Positions 5,258-8,944 of a stretch of 8,944 nucleotides of DNA are shown here, piece after piece; the first letter of the stretch is position 1, and every line of letters begins with the position of its first letter. The DNA lies in the NCBI GenBank assembly GCA_020718785.1, contig DYRK01000222.1:1-8944 (forward strand), read 5' to 3'. Source of the stretch: Desulfatirhabdium butyrativorans (GTDB lineage: Bacteria; Desulfobacterota; Desulfobacteria; Desulfobacterales; DYRK01). The position numbers were made by a program, and so were the translations under genes. A model generated the notes under the pieces. That model was not told where the DNA came from and made no database searches. It was given only the letters and a program-made list of their open reading frames with translations.

Positions 5258-7985
5258 CCGTTTTCTTTTTTCCATATAAAATAAGCCTTGCCTCGCGTGA
5301 AAGCCGTTCTTTTCCGCCGGACTGATCAATGAGTTCTGCAAGCATGTCGAAATCCCGCCGTGCCGACGGATCCGACCGGATTATTTCCCTGAGCGCGCCG
5401 ATCATGAAATCCGGCATTCCCCGGAGTCCCATGCCGTCCACAAATGACTCAAAGCCCGGAACTATTTCTTCTATGAAATTTTTCTGAAGCTTTTCCATGT
5501 CTGCTTTGTCAGGGTCGGTTTCCAATGCTTTCAGTGCCTGTATAAGTTTTTGAAGGCCCTCCATCTTGCTGTCCGGGAAGAAATCGTCATTATCATAATT
5601 ATCGTCATAATCATCATCTGAGACATCATCCAGAATATCGAAATCAAACATTTCCAGAGCTTCTTTCAAGGTGCCGGAAGCATGTCTTGAAAGTCTGCGC
5701 GATGCAGCCCGCAGCTCTTCACGCAGGGGACCCGCTGCCTGCCCGGCAATATCTTCGAACAGACCCTTGCCATGTTCTTCCCCGCTGATATGCCGTATGA
5801 CAGCCTGATAGAAATTCAGGAGAATCTGCTCTTTTTTGTTTGCCTTTTTGACTCTGCGTTTGATTTCCTTTTTTATCAGACCGAACCACTCCGGCTCAAA
5901 GATCAGGTCAAAGACTGTGATAATATCGCTGTCGTCAACCTGCTTCAGCATATCTTTCTGTTTTTTCAGAAAGAGCGGCGCCATGTCGCGCGAAGGCATC
6001 AGCAGGGCATAGTCTTTTTCCAGCGGCATCAGCAGCCTGACCAGATCGGACGATGAGAGATCGGAGATATTTTTCAATGCCTTGTCAAAGACCTTTTCCG
6101 CTATCTCCGAAATTTCTTTTTTCTGCTCAGGATTCCGGCGTCTGATATCTGTGATAAAGAGAGCCAGCGTCTTTAAGCGGTCAAAAACAGACAGCGGATC
6201 CAGTTCGTCTGCGATTATGGTCCGCAAATCTTTGCCGTTGACAAACAGCGGAAGCTGACTGTCATTTTTACTTTCCCCGAATTTCAGCCTGTTCCGGTTG
6301 CTGATAATCTCACAGAGAATCCGTTTTTCCGCGATAAACGGAACCAGCTTTTTGTTCCCGAGTTTTTCGGCTTTTTCTATATCTCTTGCAACTATATGGA
6401 ATTTTTCCCGTTTGATATTCTTTTCCGCGGAAATCAGCAGGGAAAGCGCGTGCCGCTCCATGACCCTGCTGTCATGCGGCGCGCGTTTCATGGCTTCCTC
6501 AAGAATATTTTCCGCTTTCCTGAATGCGTTTTTTTCATAAAAAACAGAGGCCAATTCAAGACATGGATATGGATCGTCGGAAAATCTCTCTGTCATTTCC
6601 GTCAGGATCGTTTCAATTTTATTTTTGACGGTTCTGGACATCCGCGGCAGTTCCACGGCAATTTCATAAGAACTTCGGCTATACGGATCAAGCCGGATAC
6701 TTTCCGCGATCATGTCTGTCAGCACGATTTCTCTGTCATTCGGGGTGCTGATTCCCAGAATATCTTTGTATTTATGGATTCCTCTGCGGTCTCTGAACGT
6801 ATTCGTTCTGTTTTTCTGAATCATCTGAACCATATAGGACAGTATAAATGCCTGCGCTGTTTTCCGTGTTTCAGGATCGGGAAATTCTTTTTCCAGAATG
6901 GAAATATACTGTCCCGCGGTGGTAAACGGTGTCTCAAAATCCAGAAGCCTTGTCTTTGCAAGAACAAGATCGGCACGGGGACCGGGAAGCAGGTCAGAAA
7001 CGATTTTGTAAAATTCATATTCCTCTGTTTTGTATTGAATGGTCATGTTCCAGAGGATTTCCAGAATAAATGTCCGCGCCGCCATCGGATCCGCGGGATA
7101 AACAGACTCCGAGAGATCGGAAATCATGCCCTCTGCCTGACGGAGCCGGCGATTTTCAAGACTGTTCAGAAGTTCCCGGATATCTTCTTCCGCATTGACA
7201 GGTCCCTCCCACAGACAGGGGATCAGCCGGGGAGCCGCGGTTCCGGGTTTTTCCTTTTCTGCCGCAGCCCGAAGGCTTTTCACCACGCTGATAAGCGGGA
7301 AATCCGCGGGGATCATCGCCAAAGCGCGCAGCATGTCCTGATCGTCTTCTTTGTAAAAAGAAACCATGGCGCGGCAGAACATCCGCACCGCCGAAAACGG
7401 AGATGTCCGGCTTATAGGCGCAAGCACATCAAGCGCATCTTCCCATTTTCCTTCGTTCATCAGGGGAACGGCTTTTTTCATCGGCTCCGCATCCCGTCTG
7501 AGGAGAAAATTTTCATCCAGTCTGTCCGGAAATTCCCAGTAATTGCTTTTAAAAAGACGGTTCGCAAGAAACTGTTCCGCGGGAACCGAGCGTTTGCCGG
7601 CACAGAGATATCCGGCATACAAATCAAGGGCTTCCTGATCTGAACAGGCTGAAAGATAAGCCAGCATGTCTGTTTCGGATAAGCTTTCAATCCCGGGCAT
7701 GTATTCCTGAGCCTGTTTTTTCACCATCTCTGCTTCGACAGTCATATTCTTCTCACGAAGCTGCTCTTCGCGCATCAGATATGCCCGGAAAAGAAGCGCA
7801 GAGACCTGATCATCAGCAGTCTGTCCCTGCTTTTTGGAAGCAAGTTTCAGGAAACCGATTGCATCCCGCGGCTTTCCGGCTTCAAGAAACTCTCTGCCTT
7901 TTTCAATAAGCTCGTTCTCTGTCAGGTTCTGAACCTGTTTCTGAGCTTCTTTCTGAAGTTTTTTCTTTTTCTTTTTTTTCGCCAT
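5247..7985 (-). CDS. Large helical-repeat (TPR-like) protein of the chaperone cluster
   Basis: A 912-residue, almost wholly helical, cytosolic-looking protein with no signal peptide or membrane segment. I cannot name a family. The N-terminus is a lysine run (residues 3-9), followed by a TPR-like pair at about 24-52 (ELIEKGREFLEAGKPRDAIGF...). Another repeat-like stretch is at about 168-200 (MNEGKWEDALDVLAPI), and the clearest TPR is at about 472-506 (PCLELASVFYEKNAFRKAEN, then ILEEAMKRAPHD). Residues 783-801 form an Asp-rich patch, after which comes a helical C-terminal domain (MEGLQKLIQAL..., PDFMIGALREII) and a lysine-rich end. TPR proteins often bind chaperones or act as scaffolds; being the first gene of an operon with J, GrpE and Hsp70 genes suggests a client adaptor or scaffold role (inference). 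The ATG at 7985 is followed by an A8 tract; the ribosome site is poor. The stop lies in the heptad repeat at 5230-5257. Confidence 0.88.
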   Translation of the reverse strand: MAKKKKKKKLQKEAQKQVQNLTENELIEKGREFLEAGKPRDAIGFLKLASKKQGQTADDQVSALLFRAYLMREEQLREKNMTVEAEMVKKQAQEYMPGIESLSETDMLAYLSACSDQEALDLYAGYLCAGKRSVPAEQFLANRLFKSNYWEFPDRLDENFLLRRDAEPMKKAVPLMNEGKWEDALDVLAPISRTSPFSAVRMFCRAMVSFYKEDDQDMLRALAMIPADFPLISVVKSLRAAAEKEKPGTAAPRLIPCLWEGPVNAEEDIRELLNSLENRRLRQAEGMISDLSESVYPADPMAARTFILEILWNMTIQYKTEEYEFYKIVSDLLPGPRADLVLAKTRLLDFETPFTTAGQYISILEKEFPDPETRKTAQAFILSYMVQMIQKNRTNTFRDRRGIHKYKDILGISTPNDREIVLTDMIAESIRLDPYSRSSYEIAVELPRMSRTVKNKIETILTEMTERFSDDPYPCLELASVFYEKNAFRKAENILEEAMKRAPHDSRVMERHALSLLISAEKNIKREKFHIVARDIEKAEKLGNKKLVPFIAEKRILCEIISNRNRLKFGESKNDSQLPLFVNGKDLRTIIADELDPLSVFDRLKTLALFITDIRRRNPEQKKEISEIAEKVFDKALKNISDLSSSDLVRLLMPLEKDYALLMPSRDMAPLFLKKQKDMLKQVDDSDIITVFDLIFEPEWFGLIKKEIKRRVKKANKKEQILLNFYQAVIRHISGEEHGKGLFEDIAGQAAGPLREELRAASRRLSRHASGTLKEALEMFDFDILDDVSDDDYDDNYDNDDFFPDSKMEGLQKLIQALKALETDPDKADMEKLQKNFIEEIVPGFESFVDGMGLRGMPDFMIGALREIIRSDPSARRDFDMLAELIDQSGGKERLSREARLILYGKKKTGKK

Positions 7986-8005
7986 TAGTTGTCAACCATT
8001 CCATA

Positions 8006-8024
8006 TTGTAAAACGATTTTACAA
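8006..8024. promoter_or_regulatory. Palindrome upstream of the chaperone operon
   Basis: TTGTAAAA at 8006-8013 and TTTTACAA at 8017-8024 are perfect inverted repeats around CGA, 21-39 nt before the start of the 912-residue gene. It could be an operator or leader hairpin. The stretch 7998-8015 also matches the repeat units at 1495-1640 in 14 of 18 bases, so it may instead be a degraded repeat copy. It is not a CIRCE element, and I see no convincing heat-shock promoter near it. Confidence 0.4.
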
Positions 8025-8026
8025 AT

Positions 8027-8190
8027 CTTTCCTCGTTCCCAAGCCCCGGCCTGGGAACGCGTCTGCGCCCGAAGCCCATGCTTCGGTCCGTCTCCAGTCA
8101 CGGTGGTTCAGACATTTCTGTCTGAACCGGGAAGCCGGGGAACCTCCCCGGCAAGTGCGTTCCCAAGCCGGGGCTTGGGAACGAGAAAAG
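8027..8190. mobile_element. 164-bp MITE-like element with terminal inverted repeats and five hairpins
   Basis: The ends are 24-base inverted repeats with one mismatch (8027-8050 against 8167-8190; core CTCGTTCCCAAGCCCCGGC). Five hairpins fill the element: 8034-8059 (arms CGTTCCCA/TGGGAACG), 8070-8085 (CGAAGC/GCTTCG), 8105-8128 (GGTTCAGACA/TGTCTGAACC, four-base loop), 8134-8152 (GCCGGGG/CCCCGGC) and 8158-8183 (12-base arms, CGTTCCCAAGCC/GGCTTGGGAACG). It has no coding capacity I believe. Terminal repeats, small size and palindromy fit a non-autonomous miniature element or a large REP/BIME-type cluster. No clear target-site duplication is visible at its edges. Confidence 0.7.
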
Positions 8191-8207
8191 ATGGGTTCAG
8201 CATATAT

Positions 8208-8236
8208 AGTAAAGCGGGTTTCAAACCCGCTTTACT
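8208..8236. repeat. Perfect 29-base palindrome of the CGGGTTT family
   Basis: Arms AGTAAAGCGGGTTT (8208-8221) and AAACCCGCTTTACT (8223-8236) pair perfectly around a single C. The core GCGGGTTT-n-AAACCCGC has the same architecture as the three AACGGGTTT palindromes at 1507-1637, so both probably belong to one dispersed repeat family with compensatory variation in the stem. Confidence 0.8.
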
Positions 8237-8248
8237 GTGCCGGACTTT

Positions 8249-8270
8249 CACTTCGGTACTCCGAATAGTG
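8249..8270. repeat. Small hairpin next to the 29-base palindrome
   Basis: TTCGG (8252-8256) pairs with CCGAA (8261-8265) around TACT, and CAC (8249-8251) can pair with GTG (8268-8270) across an asymmetric bulge. It probably belongs to the same repeat cluster that fills 8027-8270. Confidence 0.4.
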
Positions 8271-8434
8271 TAACAGAACAGATGCGTATTATCAAGGAGA
8301 TTTAAACTGACCTGAAAAATGTCCGGACAGAGTCTGTAAGCCCGGAAAAAAATGCCGGCAAATTAAAATAAAAAAGGGGAAGCTTAATCCGCGATAAACT
8401 ATTGACGGCGATTCGGAGTTTTGAGAAATTGTTC
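8271..8434. other. Intergenic stretch without a gene
   Basis: No reading frame of credible length or composition on either strand; only tiny peptides of eight codons or fewer start here. A weak inverted repeat (TCCGG...CCGGA, with ACAGAGTCTGT inside it) lies at about 8323-8348, followed by an A run on the plus strand. Otherwise it is A/T-rich DNA ahead of the DUF134 gene. Confidence 0.5.
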
Positions 8435-8485
8435 TTGACAATGAGAAAAAGCATTCTTAAATTGCATCTTCTGAGTATAATCTCA
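8435..8485 (+). promoter_or_regulatory. Candidate promoter region of the DUF134 gene
   Basis: TTGACA (8435-8440) is a consensus -35 box; the best -10 at standard spacing is weak (TTAAAT at 8457 or TAAATT at 8458). A perfect TATAAT sits at 8476-8481 but 35 bases from that TTGACA and without a good -35 of its own; it is flanked by TGAG/CTCA inverted repeats (8472-8475, 8482-8485). Either two weak promoters overlap or one box is fortuitous. The -10 at 8476 would give a leader of only about 11 nt that still keeps the GGAG at 8491-8494. Confidence 0.4.
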
Positions 8486-8499
8486 TAAAAGGAGTGACG

Positions 8500-8944
8500 A
8501 TGGTACGGCCTAAAAAAAATCGTATTATATCGTTTAAACCGAATATCAGCTATTTCAAGCCCAGGGGAATTCCCATGACAGAGCTTGAAGAAGTATGTCT
8601 GACCGTGGATGAACGTGAATCCGTGCGTTTAGCCGATCTTATGGGGATGCCATACGAGGAAGCAGGAAAAAAAATGGGCGTATCCAGAGCCACCTTCGGA
8701 CGGATCATTCAGAATGCCCGGAAAGTTGTAGCGGATGCCCTCATAAACGGCAAAGCCATCAATATCGAAGGCGGAAACTACACCATGGCTGAGGAATCCC
8801 GGATATTTTTATGCGGAAAATGCAGTCATACCTGGGAAGAACAATGCGGCACAGGCAGGCCGTCAAAATGCCCCTCATGCGGCAGCGAACAATTTCAGCG
8901 TATTTCGGCAAAAAAGGCGAACAGACTTTCCGGGAATAACGACG
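8500..8944 (+). CDS. DUF134 putative DNA-binding protein with C-terminal zinc ribbon (partial)
   Basis: The first 148 residues are present; the gene runs off the right edge with no stop. The N-terminal half is typical DUF134: RPKKNRIISFKPNISYFKPRG (about 3-23), IPMTELEEVCLTVDE, SVRLADLMGM, then a helix-turn-helix (about 51-80, PYEEAGKKMGVSRATFGRII) resembling sigma-factor region 4, and INGKAINIEGGNY. After this comes a four-cysteine ribbon, C105/C108 (CGKC) and C124/C127 (CPSC), found in some members. DUF134 proteins are predicted regulators; in sulfate reducers and archaea they often lie near NifX/MTH1175-like genes, but nothing here shows its target. ATG at 8500 has GGAG at 8491-8494, five bases upstream. 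It is divergent from the chaperone operon, 514 bases away, so the intervening region could serve both. Confidence 0.9.
   Translation, partial: MVRPKKNRIISFKPNISYFKPRGIPMTELEEVCLTVDERESVRLADLMGMPYEEAGKKMGVSRATFGRIIQNARKVVADALINGKAINIEGGNYTMAEESRIFLCGKCSHTWEEQCGTGRPSKCPSCGSEQFQRISAKKANRLSGNND

Noticed and set aside
6396..7643. Long plus-strand reading frame (415 codons) opposite the 912-residue gene
   Set aside because: It is fully antisense to a better-supported gene, is rich in Phe, His, Arg and Cys without domain character, and has no ribosome site; a shadow of the opposite strand's codon use.
7989..8273. Plus-strand reading frame of 94 codons upstream of the chaperone operon
   Set aside because: It runs through the palindromic elements at 8006-8270; its peptide is just translated repeat DNA.
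8434..8462. Fur-box-like sequence before the DUF134 gene
   Set aside because: AATG and CATT are inverted, but the gap of eight bases does not match the spacing of a Fur box.

Overview
The window reads as part of a chromosome from a Gram-negative anaerobe, most likely a deltaproteobacterium of the Desulfobacterales (Desulfonema-like). This is an inference. It rests on a DUF29 protein, a DUF134 protein carrying an extra zinc ribbon, a class 1B PyrD, a divergent Hsp70 set, and many palindromic intergenic repeats of a kind I associate with large-genome sulfate reducers. No rRNA, tRNA, phage or transposase gene is visible.

Layout. Seven intact genes lie on the minus strand, transcribed from right to left: a 912-residue helical-repeat protein (7985-5247), a small J-domain-like protein (5226-4915), a GrpE-like protein (4690-3869), an HscC-like Hsp70 (3825-2065), a 99-residue zinc-ribbon protein (1951-1652), dihydroorotate dehydrogenase PyrD (1429-509) and a DUF29 protein (477-16). 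One gene on the plus strand, a DUF134 putative DNA-binding protein, starts at 8500 and runs off the right edge. The divergent intergenic region (7986-8499) holds a 164-bp element with terminal inverted repeats and five internal hairpins, two more palindromes and a candidate promoter.

How the genes fit together. The five genes from 7985 to 1652 look like one chaperone operon: a complete but divergent Hsp70 cycle (J co-chaperone, nucleotide-exchange factor, Hsp70) with two accessory proteins, the large repeat protein and the small zinc-ribbon protein. The Hsp70 has the compact ATPase domain and short tail of the HscC type. The J protein has HTPE where HPD is normal. This specialised Hsp70 system is the most interesting biology here. 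PyrD (pyrimidine synthesis) and DUF29 are separated from it by a palindromic repeat array and are probably a separate unit.

A perfect 219-bp tandem duplication spans the J/GrpE junction. It leaves both genes intact but inserts a dead J 3' fragment and a dead grpE 5' fragment between them. It is either a very recent event or an assembly error. Heptad repeats (TTCTCAC type) sit between genes of the operon at two places, and a palindromic array at its 3' end has captured the last codons of the zinc-ribbon gene.
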